64,000 bases of DNA from Streptomyces sp. DH12 (GCF_020873895.1 NZ_JAHWGT010000033.1:17595-81594), one strand, 5' to 3'; positions 29,955 through 38,779 are shown, counted from the first letter of the stretch. Made by a program: numbers and translations. Notes: a model not told the origin generated them from the sequence alone.

Positions 29955-30222
29955 GGAGCACCCGGACGGGCGACCGCCCGGCCCTCTCGCGGGACCGTCC
30001 GCCGTCACGGCGGAACACGTGCGTTCGAGCCGGACGAGAATGCGGGAATCGTGTGGAGAGGCCGTGAAACAAACGTGGCCGAAGTGGTCGGGTGAAGCGC
30101 GGGGAAGGGAATTCCCCGGCCGTGGAATAGGCGCGTGGGAAGAGCGGCGGAATTCGCCGGGAAGAGCCGCTCACCAGCCCTCACGCCGCACGGCAGGACA
30201 CCTTGCCCGCCCGGCGGGTGGC

Positions 30223-30244
30223 TGTGACACACATGTGACACACC
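30223..30244 (+). repeat. 11-bp direct repeat upstream of the I78 gene
   Basis: TGTGACACACA (30223-30233) is followed at once by TGTGACACACC (30234-30244). The junction contains the palindrome CACATGTG. It lies about 50 bp upstream of the start, a plausible activator or repressor site. Confidence 0.6.
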
Positions 30245-30293
30245 GCGTACGGGCGGATGGCGCGGGCCCGGTACGCGCGCCTACGGTGAGGGC

Positions 30294-30512
30294 ATGGCAC
30301 CGATACCCGCGTCACCCCCCGCGCACCCCGACGACGACCCCGGCTCCTACGTCGGCCTCGACGACCGGGACGCCGGGCGCCGGGCCCGCTCCCGCGGCTG
30401 GACCACCGTCCGCGCGGTCCCGCCCGGCTCGATCGTCACCCTGGAGTACGTCGCCGGGCGCATCAACTTCGAGGTGCGCGACCACACCGTCATCCGCTGC
30501 TGGCTGGGCTGA
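30294..30512 (+). CDS. I78-family peptidase-inhibitor-like small protein
   Basis: 72 residues. The second half (GWTTVRAVPPGSIVTLEY, then GRINFEVRDHTVIRCWLG) matches the I78 inhibitor pattern with an RINFEV strand and terminal Val-x-x-Cys. No signal peptide is visible, so it may be cytosolic. Monocistronic, with a strong terminator 30 nt downstream. Confidence 0.75.
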   Translation: MAPIPASPPAHPDDDPGSYVGLDDRDAGRRARSRGWTTVRAVPPGSIVTLEYVAGRINFEVRDHTVIRCWLG

Positions 30513-30541
30513 GCCCGCCCGGGCCCGGCGCCCGGCACGCG

Positions 30542-30573
30542 GAAGGGCCCCGGCACGTCGGCCGGGGCCCTTC
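30542..30573. terminator. bidirectional terminator between I78 gene and PAP2 gene
   Basis: A perfect 13-bp stem (30542-30554 with 30561-30573) closes a 6-nt loop. It is extended by near-complementary flanks with one bulged G. It serves two convergent genes. Confidence 0.88.
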
Positions 30574-30624
30574 GCGTGTGCGTGTCCCGTGCGCCGGCTG
30601 CGTGCCCGCGCCGGTGCCGGTGCG

Positions 30625-31665
30625 TCAGCCGCCCGTGACCGGGCGGGACCGGGGCGGGCGGCGGCTGCCCGCGGGGGTGACGGGCGTCCGCTCGGAGCGC
30701 AGCACCGCGTGCGTACGGGGCTGCGACAGCGTCGCGCGGATGCTCCCGGCGTGGAGCCCGGCGGGCTGGACCCCCACCGGGCCGGGCCGGCCCGCGGGTT
30801 CGTGCGCGGGCTCGTCCGCCGGGAAGTCCGCCCGCTGCGGCTGCATGGCCGGCAGCGGTCCGCCCGCCGGCAGCACCGGCGTGACGGGCAGCACGGGGGC
30901 CGCCGGGCGGCGGCGCTCCCGAGGTCCCTCGCGGAGCCGGTCGCGCAGCCGGTCCCGGGCGGAGAGGATCGACACCTCGGCGCGGGCGATCAGCGGCTCG
31001 CACCAGGGCAGCCCCAGCAGGATCAGCAGTCCCGCCGCCCAGCCCAGCAGGACGTCGCTCAGCCAGTGCGTACCGAGGTAGACGGTCGTCAGGCCGACGC
31101 CCAGGGCGACCACGGCGGAGAGGGCGGACAGATGGCGTCGCGCCCGCGGCGTCGTGGCCAGGTAGGAGAGGATCCCCCAGGTCACGACGGCGTTCGCGGT
31201 GTGGCCCGAAGGAAATATATCGCCGCCCGCGAAGAGCTCGGCCGAGCCGATCTGCGTCGCGTAGTGCGGGCCGAGCCGGCCCAGGCCGAGCTTGACGGCG
31301 CCGACCGTCACGTTCAGCAGCAGCAGCGCCGTGCCGAGGACGAGGAGCGGGCGCAGCGTGTGCTGCCGCCAGGACCGCCAGCCGAGCCAGGCGGCCACCA
31401 TGACGGCCGTCGGGCCGCGCTGGCCGAGCACCACGAAGTAGTCGAGCGGCGCGTGCAGCTCCGGCCACTGCTGGTACGGCCGGAACAGCATGACCTTCCA
31501 GTCGATGAGCACCAGCCACGTGGACGCCAGCACGGCGATCACGATGGCCAGGTAGAACACGGCCGTCCCGCCGAAGAGGGCGAGACGCGTGCGGCTCATC
31601 CGCGGGATCTCCATCTTCGGCGGTTCCGGCTCCCGGTCCAGTCGGGCAAAGATGTCGGTACGCAC
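30625..31665 (-). CDS. PAP2-superfamily membrane phosphatase
   Basis: 346 residues, about six transmembrane helices in the first ~235. Phosphatase motifs are KLGLGRLGP (variant of KX6RP), FPSGHTANAV and YLGTHWLSDVLLG. The hydrophilic C-terminal ~110 residues are Arg/Pro-rich. Probable dephosphorylation of a lipid phosphate or undecaprenyl pyrophosphate outside the membrane. GTG 31665 lacks a clear ribosome site; ATG codons lie 18 and 23 residues further in. Confidence 0.87.
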   Translation of the reverse strand: MRTDIFARLDREPEPPKMEIPRMSRTRLALFGGTAVFYLAIVIAVLASTWLVLIDWKVMLFRPYQQWPELHAPLDYFVVLGQRGPTAVMVAAWLGWRSWRQHTLRPLLVLGTALLLLNVTVGAVKLGLGRLGPHYATQIGSAELFAGGDIFPSGHTANAVVTWGILSYLATTPRARRHLSALSAVVALGVGLTTVYLGTHWLSDVLLGWAAGLLILLGLPWCEPLIARAEVSILSARDRLRDRLREGPRERRRPAAPVLPVTPVLPAGGPLPAMQPQRADFPADEPAHEPAGRPGPVGVQPAGLHAGSIRATLSQPRTHAVLRSERTPVTPAGSRRPPRSRPVTGG

Positions 31666-32190
31666 CCAATCGACGTTACAGCGAGTGAGCGTCGGGCCAG
31701 GCCGTTCCGGTCTCTTTGTGATGACGATGTGATGTGGAGTGGGTCTCGGCGCCTGTTTATCCGCCGCTTATCCGGAAAAACGCCGGGGGCCCCACCCGAA
31801 TGCCGGACCAGGCTCTTCCGTAAGTGTGTTTGCGTCCCGGAGAAAAGGAGGCGGCGCCGATCGAGGCGCGGGAATTCGTACGCCGTTCGGGGTCCTCTCC
31901 GGCGTGTCGCGGTGTGCCCCGGAGTCCGGGGACCTCGCGGGGGCGGGCCGCCGGCGCGGTCCGCGCGGGCGGGGGCACGTGGCGCACGCCACACTCCCCG
32001 GCGTGTCCGGGTGAGAGCTGGGCCACGCACCACCCGCCCCACGTCACGTAGGCTGACCACTCGCTCGCCCTCCCCCGACGGGTCGACCGCGTTCGACCGG
32101 GGGAACCCCAGGTGCAGGGCCGCCCCGCGGAAGGTCCCCTCCCCGGCCGGCGCCCGCCGAGCGCGAGAGTTCCACGCGGGAGGTACCTAC
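31666..32190. other. divergent intergenic region, PAP2 gene to exporter
   Basis: 525 bp without a convincing gene. Nearest the PAP2 start it is comparatively AT-rich (31700-31860) and holds the contiguous 11-bp repeats at 31755-31776. The rest is GC-rich. The exporter ribosome site GGGAGGT is at 32178-32184. Confidence 0.65.
31755..31776 (+). promoter_or_regulatory. candidate degenerate PHO box
   Basis: GTTTATCCGCC and GCTTATCCGGA are contiguous 11-bp direct repeats resembling the PhoP direct-repeat unit (G-G/T-T-C-A-Y-Y-Y-R-G/C-G) at about 9 and 8 of 11 positions. It lies about 90 bp upstream of the PAP2 phosphatase start. Confidence 0.4.
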
Positions 32191-33927
32191 ATGTCGGGAA
32201 CGACCACTGCCGGAGCGCGTCTTCGTGCCGCCGGCGGCGGTGCCAACCGCTGGGTCGTCCTGGTCGTCCTCTGTGTGAGCCTGCTGCTGGTCGCGCTCGA
32301 CGCGACCGTCCTCCACGTCGCCGTCCCGGCGGTCACCGAGGACCTGCGCCCGAGCTCCACCGCCCTCCTCTGGATCGTCGACGCCTACCCCCTCGTCTGC
32401 GCCTCGCTGCTGATCCTCTTCGGCACGCTCGGCGACCGGATCGGGCGGCGGCGGGTCCTGCTCGGCGGCTACGCGCTCTTCGGCGCCGCCTCCGCGGTCG
32501 CGGCGTTCGCCGAGACGCCCGCCGTCCTGATCGTCGCCCGGGCCCTGCTCGGCGTCGGCGGGGCGATGATCATGCCCGCCACGCTCTCCATCCTGCGCGC
32601 GGTCTTCCCCGACCGGCGCGAGCGGGCCACCGCCATCGGCGTCTGGACGGCCGTCGCCGCGATCGGCGCGGCCACCGGGCCGGTGCTCGGCGGCTTCCTC
32701 GTGGAGCACTACTGGTGGGGCTCGGTCTTCCTGATCAACATCCCGCTGATGGCACTGATCCTGCCCGCCGGCCGCTGGCTGCTGCCCGAGTCCCGGGGCG
32801 GCGGCGAGGGGCCGTGGGACGTCCTCGGCGCGCTGACGGCCGCCGCGGGTGTGTTCGGCGCGGTCATCGGCGTGAAGCGGGCCGGCGCGGGTGAGGGGCT
32901 CCTCAGCCCGGCGACGCTCGGCCCGCTGCTCGTCGGGGCGGCGCTGCTCGTGCTGTTCGTGCGGCGCCAGCGCGGCAGGGCCCATCCGCTCATCGACATG
33001 CGGATGTTCTCCCGGGCCGCGTTCACCACGTCCGTCGGCTGCATCGTGCTCGCCATGCTGGCCCTGGTCGGGCTGGAGCTCATCGCCGTCCAGTACCTCC
33101 AGCTGGTCCTCGGCCTCAGCCCCCTGGAGACCGGGCTGCGGCTGCTGCCGCTGACGTTCGCGGCGATGGCCGCGGGCGCCACCGGCTCGTACACGCTCGC
33201 CCGCGTCGGGCCCCGCCGCATGGTCGGCGCCGGGTTCGTGCTCACCGCCGGCTCGGTGCTGCTGCTGGTGCTGATGGGGCTGCACGACCGGCCGCTGCTG
33301 CTCACCGTGGGCTTCGTACTGCTCGGCTTCGGGCTCCAGACCACGCTGTTCGCCGCCTACGAGTCGATGCTCAGCGAGGCCCCCGCCGACAGCGCGGGCG
33401 GCGCGGCGGCCATCGGCGAGACCTCCTACCAGCTCGGCGCGGGCATGGGCATCGCCCTCCTCGGCAGCGTCATGAACGCCGCGTACGCCCCCGGGCTCGC
33501 CCGGGTGCCCGGAGTGCCCGCCGACGCGGCGGCCGCCGCGTCCAACTCGCTGGGCGAGGCCTACCAGGTGGCGGCCGGGCTCGGCGGCGCCGCGGGGGAG
33601 GCGCTGCACACCGCGGCGCGCCACGCCTTCGTGCACGGGCTGCACGTCACGCTGGTCGTCAGCGCGGCCCTGCTGCTCTCCGGCGCGGCGATGGCGCTGC
33701 GTCTGCCGCGCGTGATGGAGACCCCGGCCGAGGAGCCCGCCGCCGACCGTGCCGAGCAGGCCGCCGGCCGCGTCGGTCCGGCCCCCGGCGTCCCCGCGTC
33801 GCGCGGGGCCGCCGGCGCGCCGGGACCGCGGGACCGGCAGGCGCCGCACCAGGCCGGTGACGGGACGCGGGTACCGGCGCGGCGCGCCCCCGCCGAGACG
33901 GCGGGCTCTGGACGCGCGGCACACTGA
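32191..33927 (+). CDS. DHA2-family (EmrB/QacA-like) MFS exporter
   Basis: 578 residues with 14 predicted membrane helices. Motif A is GTLGDRIGRRRVLL, the motif after helix 1 is LDATVLHVAVPAV, and motif C is GPVLGG. A ~60-residue Pro/Arg-rich cytosolic tail is unusual but common in streptomycetes. Proton-driven drug or metabolite efflux is likely. ATG with GGGAGGT 6 nt upstream. No TetR-type regulator sits next to it. Confidence 0.92.
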   Translation: MSGTTTAGARLRAAGGGANRWVVLVVLCVSLLLVALDATVLHVAVPAVTEDLRPSSTALLWIVDAYPLVCASLLILFGTLGDRIGRRRVLLGGYALFGAASAVAAFAETPAVLIVARALLGVGGAMIMPATLSILRAVFPDRRERATAIGVWTAVAAIGAATGPVLGGFLVEHYWWGSVFLINIPLMALILPAGRWLLPESRGGGEGPWDVLGALTAAAGVFGAVIGVKRAGAGEGLLSPATLGPLLVGAALLVLFVRRQRGRAHPLIDMRMFSRAAFTTSVGCIVLAMLALVGLELIAVQYLQLVLGLSPLETGLRLLPLTFAAMAAGATGSYTLARVGPRRMVGAGFVLTAGSVLLLVLMGLHDRPLLLTVGFVLLGFGLQTTLFAAYESMLSEAPADSAGGAAAIGETSYQLGAGMGIALLGSVMNAAYAPGLARVPGVPADAAAAASNSLGEAYQVAAGLGGAAGEALHTAARHAFVHGLHVTLVVSAALLLSGAAMALRLPRVMETPAEEPAADRAEQAAGRVGPAPGVPASRGAAGAPGPRDRQAPHQAGDGTRVPARRAPAETAGSGRAAH

Positions 33928-34009
33928 GCCGTAACGTCGCGCGGGCACCGCGATGATCAGCGGTGGTTTTCCCGTCGTTCGCTTGGCGAGCCAGCCGTCG
34001 GAGGCCCGT

Positions 34010-35200
34010 ATGCCCGCACCCTCGAAGCTCCCGCCGTTCGACCCCGCCGACCCGCTCGGCGTCGACGACCTGCTCGGACCCGAGGACCTCGCCGTCCGCG
34101 ACACCGTACGCGGCTGGGCGGCGGACCGGGTGCTGCCGTACGTCGCCGAGTGGTACGAGAAGGGCGAGCTGCCCGTCATCCGCGAACTCGCGCGCGAGCT
34201 GGGCGGGCTCGGCGCGCTCGGCATGACGCTGGAGGGCCACGGCTGCGCCGGGGCGAGCGCCGTGCAGTACGGGCTGGCCTGCCTGGAGCTGGAGGCCGCC
34301 GACTCCGGCATCCGCTCCCTCGTCTCCGTGCAGGGGTCGCTCGCCATGTACGCGATCCACGCGTACGGCTCGGAGGAGCAGAAGCAGCGCTGGCTGCCGT
34401 CGATGGCGGCGGGGGAGACGATCGGCTGCTTCGGCCTGACCGAGCCCGACCACGGCTCCGACCCGGCCGGGATGCGGACGTACGCGAAGCGGGACGGCTC
34501 CGACTGGGTCCTCAGCGGCCGCAAGATGTGGATCACCAACGGCTCGGTCGCCGGGGTCGCCGTCGTGTGGGCGCGGACGGACGACGGCGTGCGCGGCTTC
34601 GCCGTGCCGACGGACAGCCCCGGTTTCTCGGCGCCCGAGATCAGGCACAAGTGGTCGCTGCGCGCCAGTGTGACCAGTGAGCTGGTCATGGACGGTGTGC
34701 GGCTGCCCGCCGACGCGGTCCTGCCGGGCGTGAGGGGGCTCAAGGGCCCGCTGAGCTGCCTGTCGCACGCCCGGTACGGCATCGTGTGGGGCGCCATGGG
34801 GGCGGCGCGCGCCTCGTTCGAGGCGGCGCTGGAGTACGCGCGGACGCGCGAGCAGTTCGGACGGCCCATCGGCGGCTTCCAGCTCACCCAGGCGAAGCTC
34901 GCCGACATGGCGGTGGAACTGCACAAGGGCATCCTGCTCGCCCACCACCTGGGGCGCCGGATGGACGCGGGGGTCCTGCGCCCCGAGCAGGTCAGCCTCG
35001 GCAAGCTGAACAACGTGCGGGAGGCGATCGGGATCTGCCGCACGGCGCGGACGATCCTCGGGGCGAACGGGATCTCCCTGGAGTACCCCGTGATGCGGCA
35101 CGCCACGAACCTGGAGTCGGTGCTCACCTACGAGGGCACCAGCGAGATGCACCAGCTGGTGCTGGGCAAGGCGCTCACCGGGCTCGACGCCTTCCGGTGA
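34010..35200 (+). CDS. acyl-CoA dehydrogenase, glutaryl-CoA dehydrogenase-like
   Basis: 396 residues. FAD-binding segments are CFGLTEPDHGSDPAGM and WITNGSVAG; the ARTREQFGRPIGGFQLTQ helix and TYEGTSEMHQLVLG with the catalytic Glu position are intact. SLRASVTSELVMDGVRLP resembles glutaryl-CoA dehydrogenases, which act in lysine and tryptophan catabolism. ATG 34010 has GGAGG 5 nt upstream; an ATG at 33953 has no ribosome site. Acyl chain specificity is inferred. Confidence 0.9.
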   Translation: MPAPSKLPPFDPADPLGVDDLLGPEDLAVRDTVRGWAADRVLPYVAEWYEKGELPVIRELARELGGLGALGMTLEGHGCAGASAVQYGLACLELEAADSGIRSLVSVQGSLAMYAIHAYGSEEQKQRWLPSMAAGETIGCFGLTEPDHGSDPAGMRTYAKRDGSDWVLSGRKMWITNGSVAGVAVVWARTDDGVRGFAVPTDSPGFSAPEIRHKWSLRASVTSELVMDGVRLPADAVLPGVRGLKGPLSCLSHARYGIVWGAMGAARASFEAALEYARTREQFGRPIGGFQLTQAKLADMAVELHKGILLAHHLGRRMDAGVLRPEQVSLGKLNNVREAIGICRTARTILGANGISLEYPVMRHATNLESVLTYEGTSEMHQLVLGKALTGLDAFR

Positions 35201-35212
35201 GCGGTCCCGCCG

Positions 35213-35647
35213 TCAGCTCTGGTTGAAGAAGCCGTCCTCGGTGCGGCCCCCGGGCTCCCCGGTGACGATCTGCGTGTCCGCGGGCGTCAGGAGGAAGACC
35301 CGGGTGGCCACCCGCTCGATGGAGCCGCGCAGGCCGAAGGTCAGGCCGGCCGCGAAGTCGACGACGCGCTTGGCGTCGTCGGGCTCCATGGAGGTGAGGT
35401 TCATGATGACCGGTACGCCGTCGCGGAACAGCTCACCGATCGCCCGGGCGTCGCCGAAGCCGTCCGGGGAGACCGTGGCGATCCGGCGGCCCTCCTCCCG
35501 GGCGCTCTCGGAGGCGACCCGGACCCGGGGGTCGGTCACCCAGGCGTCGCCGTTCTCGGCCGGCTCGGCGTACTCGTCGTCGTAGTAGCGCTCGTCGTTG
35601 TCCTCGACGAGTCCCAGCCAGGCACTCGCCTTGCGCACCGATCCCAT
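35213..35647 (-). CDS. sflA: SepF-like cell-division protein (SflA type)
   Basis: 144 residues. An N-terminal amphipathic segment ([21 protein letters not shown]) suits membrane binding. The SepF core follows: [54 protein letters not shown] and [12 protein letters not shown]. It is not next to ftsZ, so it is a paralogue. From memory, position and sequence match S. coelicolor SflA, which acts with SepF in sporulation Z-ring placement. AAAGGAGG lies 5 nt before the ATG, a strong site. It ends 13 bp from the convergent dehydrogenase gene. Confidence 0.85.
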   Translation of the reverse strand: MGSVRKASAWLGLVEDNDERYYDDEYAEPAENGDAWVTDPRVRVASESAREEGRRIATVSPDGFGDARAIGELFRDGVPVIMNLTSMEPDDAKRVVDFAAGLTFGLRGSIERVATRVFLLTPADTQIVTGEPGGRTEDGFFNQS

Positions 35648-35821
35648 GGACGCCTCCTTTCAACGCGGTCACGTGTGGTTCCGCACCCCTATGGTCGTCC
35701 ATGATGCGGATCGCGCGCCAAGTGGACAGTCGCCGCGCGAGTGTTTCGTGACGGTACTGGTGCAGAAGTTGTGGCGATTCGTCAGGGTTGTTGCTGCGTA
35801 TCGGGGTTCTCGTACCTCACA

Positions 35822-35834
35822 TATGAAATTCATA
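35822..35834. promoter_or_regulatory. AT-rich palindrome between sflA and the DUF5685 gene
   Basis: TATGAA-A-TTCATA is a 13-bp perfect palindrome with a single central base, inside the divergent promoter region 35648-35920. Such AT-rich symmetry is rare here and may be an operator. Confidence 0.5.
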
Positions 35835-35920
35835 CCGGTCGGGTGAGTCGCCGGGCGTACGGGTGAACCGCCGACGCCGATACCATGCCCCGCGCGCACG
35901 AGAACAGACACGGGGGATCG

Positions 35921-37240
35921 ATGTTCGGAATAGTCAGGCCATGTTCGCACCGGCTCACGGAGGGCCTCCGGGCCGAGTGGATGGCCCATCTGTGCGGCCT
36001 CTGCCTCGCACTGCGGGCGGACCACGGGCAGCTCGCCCGCGTCGCCACGAACTACGACGGACTCATCGTCTCGGTGTTGACGGAGGCTCAGACCGAGCGC
36101 GTCGCCGGGGCCCGCCGCACCGCCGGGCCCTGCCCGCTGCGCGCCATGCGCACCGCGCCCGTCGCCCGCGGCGAGGGGGCCCGTCTCGCCGCCGCGGTCT
36201 CGCTGGTGCTGGCCTCGGCGAAGGTCCGCGACCACGTCGCCGACCGCGACGGGCTGCTGGCCCGCCGCCCCGTCGCCGCGGCCGCCCGCCGGATGGCGCA
36301 CCGCTGGGACGCGGCGGGCGCCCGGACGGGACGGGAGCTCGGCTTCGACACGGCGGTCCTGGTGGACGCCGTGGACCGGCAGGCCGGCGTCGAGGCGCTG
36401 GCCGGGCCCGGCACGCCCCTCCTGGCCGTGACCGAGCCGACCGAGACGGCCACCGCGGCGGCGTTCGCCCACACCGCCGTCCTGGCCGGCAGGCCCGGCA
36501 ACGCCGCCCCCCTCGCGGAGGCCGGCCGCCTCTTCGGCCGGCTCGCCCACCTGCTGGACGCCGTGGAGGACCGGGAGGCCGACGCGGCGGCGGGCGCCTG
36601 GAACCCCCTCACCGCGACCGGCACCTCCCTCGCCGAGGCGCGGCGCCTCGCCGACGACGCGGCGCACGGCGTGCGCCTCGCGCTGCGGGACGCGCAGTTC
36701 GTCGACGACCGGCTGCTGCACCGGCTCCTCGCCCACGAGCTGCGCCGCTCGGTGGACCGGGCCTTCGCCACGACGAGCTGCTCGCACCAGGCGTACGGCG
36801 CCCCCGGCGCGCCGGGGGCGCCGTACGACGGGCACCAGGGCCCGTACGGCCAGCAGGACCCGGCCGGGCAGGGCGGCCCGTACGGGGTCGGTGCCCCGTA
36901 CGGCGTCGGTGGCCCGCACGGCGGCGGGAACCCGTACGGCGGCGGGCAGCCGGGCGGGCACGGGGGCTTCGGCGGGGGACACGGTGGGCACGGGGGCGGG
37001 GGCTTCGGCGGCCCGGGCGGGCCGGGGGGCCTCGGTGGCGGCGGGACACCGCGGCCCAAGCCGCCGCGCGGCCTGCTGGCGGGCTGCGCCGTCTTCGTCG
37101 GCCTCTTCTGCACCTGCCGGATCTGCTGCGCCAAGGAGTACGAGGGCCCGTGGTCCCGCAAGAAGCGCGAGGGCTGCTGCCGGAACTGCGACTGCCCCGA
37201 CTGCGGCTGTGACTGCTGCTGTCCGTGCGACGGCTGCTGA
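35921..37240 (+). CDS. DUF5685-like protein with Gly-rich linker and Cys-rich tail
   Basis: 439 residues. The N-terminal half (FGIVRPCSHRLTEGLRAEW, MAHLCGLCLALRADHGQLA) contains paired Cys and the conserved DUF5685 start. About 285-385 is a GPYGxG/GGHGG linker. A short hydrophobic segment (GLLAGCAVFVGLFC) is followed by a tail of roughly 15 Cys in 45 residues. Metal binding or disulfide shuttling is plausible; membrane association via the hydrophobic stretch is possible. ATG 35921 has GGGGGA 6 nt upstream. Confidence 0.75.
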   Translation: MFGIVRPCSHRLTEGLRAEWMAHLCGLCLALRADHGQLARVATNYDGLIVSVLTEAQTERVAGARRTAGPCPLRAMRTAPVARGEGARLAAAVSLVLASAKVRDHVADRDGLLARRPVAAAARRMAHRWDAAGARTGRELGFDTAVLVDAVDRQAGVEALAGPGTPLLAVTEPTETATAAAFAHTAVLAGRPGNAAPLAEAGRLFGRLAHLLDAVEDREADAAAGAWNPLTATGTSLAEARRLADDAAHGVRLALRDAQFVDDRLLHRLLAHELRRSVDRAFATTSCSHQAYGAPGAPGAPYDGHQGPYGQQDPAGQGGPYGVGAPYGVGGPHGGGNPYGGGQPGGHGGFGGGHGGHGGGGFGGPGGPGGLGGGGTPRPKPPRGLLAGCAVFVGLFCTCRICCAKEYEGPWSRKKREGCCRNCDCPDCGCDCCCPCDGC

Positions 37241-37280
37241 CGCCGTATGACCTCCGCCGGCGCCCGCGCGCCGGCGCGCC

Positions 37281-37318
37281 GCGGGGCCCCCGTCCGGATC
37301 GCCGGGCGGGGGCCCCGC
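37281..37318 (+). terminator. terminator of the DUF5685 gene
   Basis: A perfect 12-bp stem (37281-37292 with 37307-37318) closes a 14-nt loop that can itself fold. Confidence 0.8.
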
Positions 37319-37457
37319 GCATGCGCGCACCGGGGAGGCGGACGCACTCTGCCGCCCCCACCGCCCGTCACGCCAACTCCGCCCGCCACGGGCCGCCTTG
37401 ACCGCAACATCTGCGGCCCATTCCTCGAAAGCCGTGGCTGAAACCCCGGAAGATCAA

Positions 37458-37483
37458 GACAGGACTAGTCCTCACGTCCTGTC
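37458..37483. promoter_or_regulatory. nested palindromes upstream of the secreted protease
   Basis: GACAGGAC (37458-37465) and GTCCTGTC (37476-37483) are inverted. The left arm overlaps a perfect 12-bp palindrome AGGACTAGTCCT (37461-37472). Likely an operator or an RNA hairpin in the leader, about 205 bp from the ATG. Confidence 0.5.
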
Positions 37484-37687
37484 CATCCGGTGGTTGCTCG
37501 CGGTGTTCGCAGTCGGAACCGACCAGTGGTGACCCGGGGTAGCCCGGGGGTCGGCGGACGTGCTGTGGGGGTCGTGTGCGCGTCCGGAAGTCGACCTTGT
37601 GTGCGGGCTGTCGGCCTCGGAATAGTTGGCGGCCCATCCTCCGTGCCAGGCACCCCACGCGCCGGGCACGGCCCCCACAGGAGGTCG

Positions 37688-38779
37688 ATGTTGAAGCACC
37701 GACGCATACCCCAGAGGCGTGCGGCCATCGCCGGTGGAGCCGTGGTGGCTCTGCTGGGCGCCGCGGTCACCTTCCAGACTGCGAACGCCAGCGATGATGT
37801 ACAGCAGTTCGAGGCGAGGGTCCTGTCCGTCCAGGCGGCCGGAAGCCTCGCCTCCACCCTCGGTTCCCGGCTCGGCGAGACGGACGCCGGGGGCGCGTAC
37901 TACGACGCCGACTCCCGCACCCTCGTGGTGAACGTCGTCGACGAGGCCGCGGCCGAGACCGTCCGCGAGGCGGGCGGCGAGGCGCGGATGGTCGAGCACT
38001 CCCTCGCCGAACTCAAGGGCGCCCGGAAGGCCCTGAAGGACCGGGCGACCATCCCCGGCACCTCCTGGGCCGTCGACCCGGTGACCAACAAGGTCGTCGT
38101 CACCGCCGACCGCACCGTCAAGGGCGCCTCCTGGGAGAAGCTCACCCAGGTCGTGAAGGGGCTCGGCTCCAAGGCGGAGCTGAAGCGGTCGGCCGGCACC
38201 TTCACGCCGTTCGTCGCCGGCGGCGACGCCATCCACACCGGCGGCGGCCGCTGCTCCCTCGGCTTCAACGTCGTCAAGGACGGCCAGGCGCACTTCCTCA
38301 CCGCCGGCCACTGCGGGGACGCCGGCTCCGCGTGGTCCGACCGGCAGGGCGGCGAGGCGGTCGGCACCATGGTCGACTCGCAGTTCCCCGGCGACGACTT
38401 CGCGCTGGTCAAGTACGACCGCGAGGTGGAGAGCCCGAGCGCCGTCAACCTGTACGACGGCGGCTCCCAGCAGATCAGCCGAGCCGCCGAGGCGACGGTC
38501 GGCATGAAGGTGACCCGCAGCGGTTCCACGACGCAGGTGCACGAGGGCGAGGTCACCGGCCTGGACGCCACCGTCAACTACGGCAACGGGCAGGTCGTCG
38601 AGGGGCTCATCCAGACCACGGTCTGCGCCGAGCCCGGCGACAGCGGCGGCTCCCTCTTCTCCGGTGACGCGGCGGTGGGCCTGACCTCCGGCGGCAGCGG
38701 GGACTGCAGGGCCGGCGGTACGACCTTCTTCCAGCCCGTCACCGAGGCGCTCGCCCGGTACGGCGCGCGGATCGGCTGA
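37688..38779 (+). CDS. secreted chymotrypsin-like serine protease (streptogrisin family)
   Basis: 363 residues: signal peptide with RRAAIAGGAVVALLGAAV, a propeptide of ~145 residues (GAYYDADSRTLVVNVVDEAA; alpha-lytic pro-domain type), then the S1 protease. The catalytic triad is His in TAGHCG, Asp in DDFALVKYD and Ser in GDSGGSL. Mature enzyme probably starts near FVAGGDAIHTGG. ATG with AGGAGGT 5 nt upstream. Extracellular protein degradation; the pro-domain acts as foldase. Confidence 0.93.
   Translation: MLKHRRIPQRRAAIAGGAVVALLGAAVTFQTANASDDVQQFEARVLSVQAAGSLASTLGSRLGETDAGGAYYDADSRTLVVNVVDEAAAETVREAGGEARMVEHSLAELKGARKALKDRATIPGTSWAVDPVTNKVVVTADRTVKGASWEKLTQVVKGLGSKAELKRSAGTFTPFVAGGDAIHTGGGRCSLGFNVVKDGQAHFLTAGHCGDAGSAWSDRQGGEAVGTMVDSQFPGDDFALVKYDREVESPSAVNLYDGGSQQISRAAEATVGMKVTRSGSTTQVHEGEVTGLDATVNYGNGQVVEGLIQTTVCAEPGDSGGSLFSGDAAVGLTSGGSGDCRAGGTTFFQPVTEALARYGARIG

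Larger units (their letters stand above)
29898..30293. other. intergenic region between glycosyltransferase operon and I78 gene
   Basis: 396 bp. It holds the alternative hairpins, a less GC-rich stretch (30030-30160) including GGAATTCC, and the 11-bp direct repeat at 30223-30244. No credible gene on either strand. Confidence 0.7.
37241..37687. other. intergenic region before the serine protease
   Basis: 447 bp. It holds the terminator at 37281-37318, an AT-richer stretch at 37400-37500 with a nested palindrome (37458-37483) and a long leader to the protease ATG. No gene seen. Confidence 0.65.

Noticed and set aside
29887-30174. 95-codon minus-strand frame in the intergenic region
   Set aside because: Arg/Pro-rich, spans the hairpins and has no ribosome site.
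31739-32060. Several 70-150-codon frames between PAP2 and the exporter
   Set aside because: Overlapping in several frames with no consistent codon pattern or start signal.
29749-32190. Open frame joined to the front of the DHA2 exporter
   Set aside because: It runs through intergenic and antisense sequence. The exporter has its own ATG at 32191 with GGGAGGT.
32044-35127. 1027-codon minus-strand frame opposite exporter and dehydrogenase
   Set aside because: No recognisable domain; composition is that of an antisense shadow.
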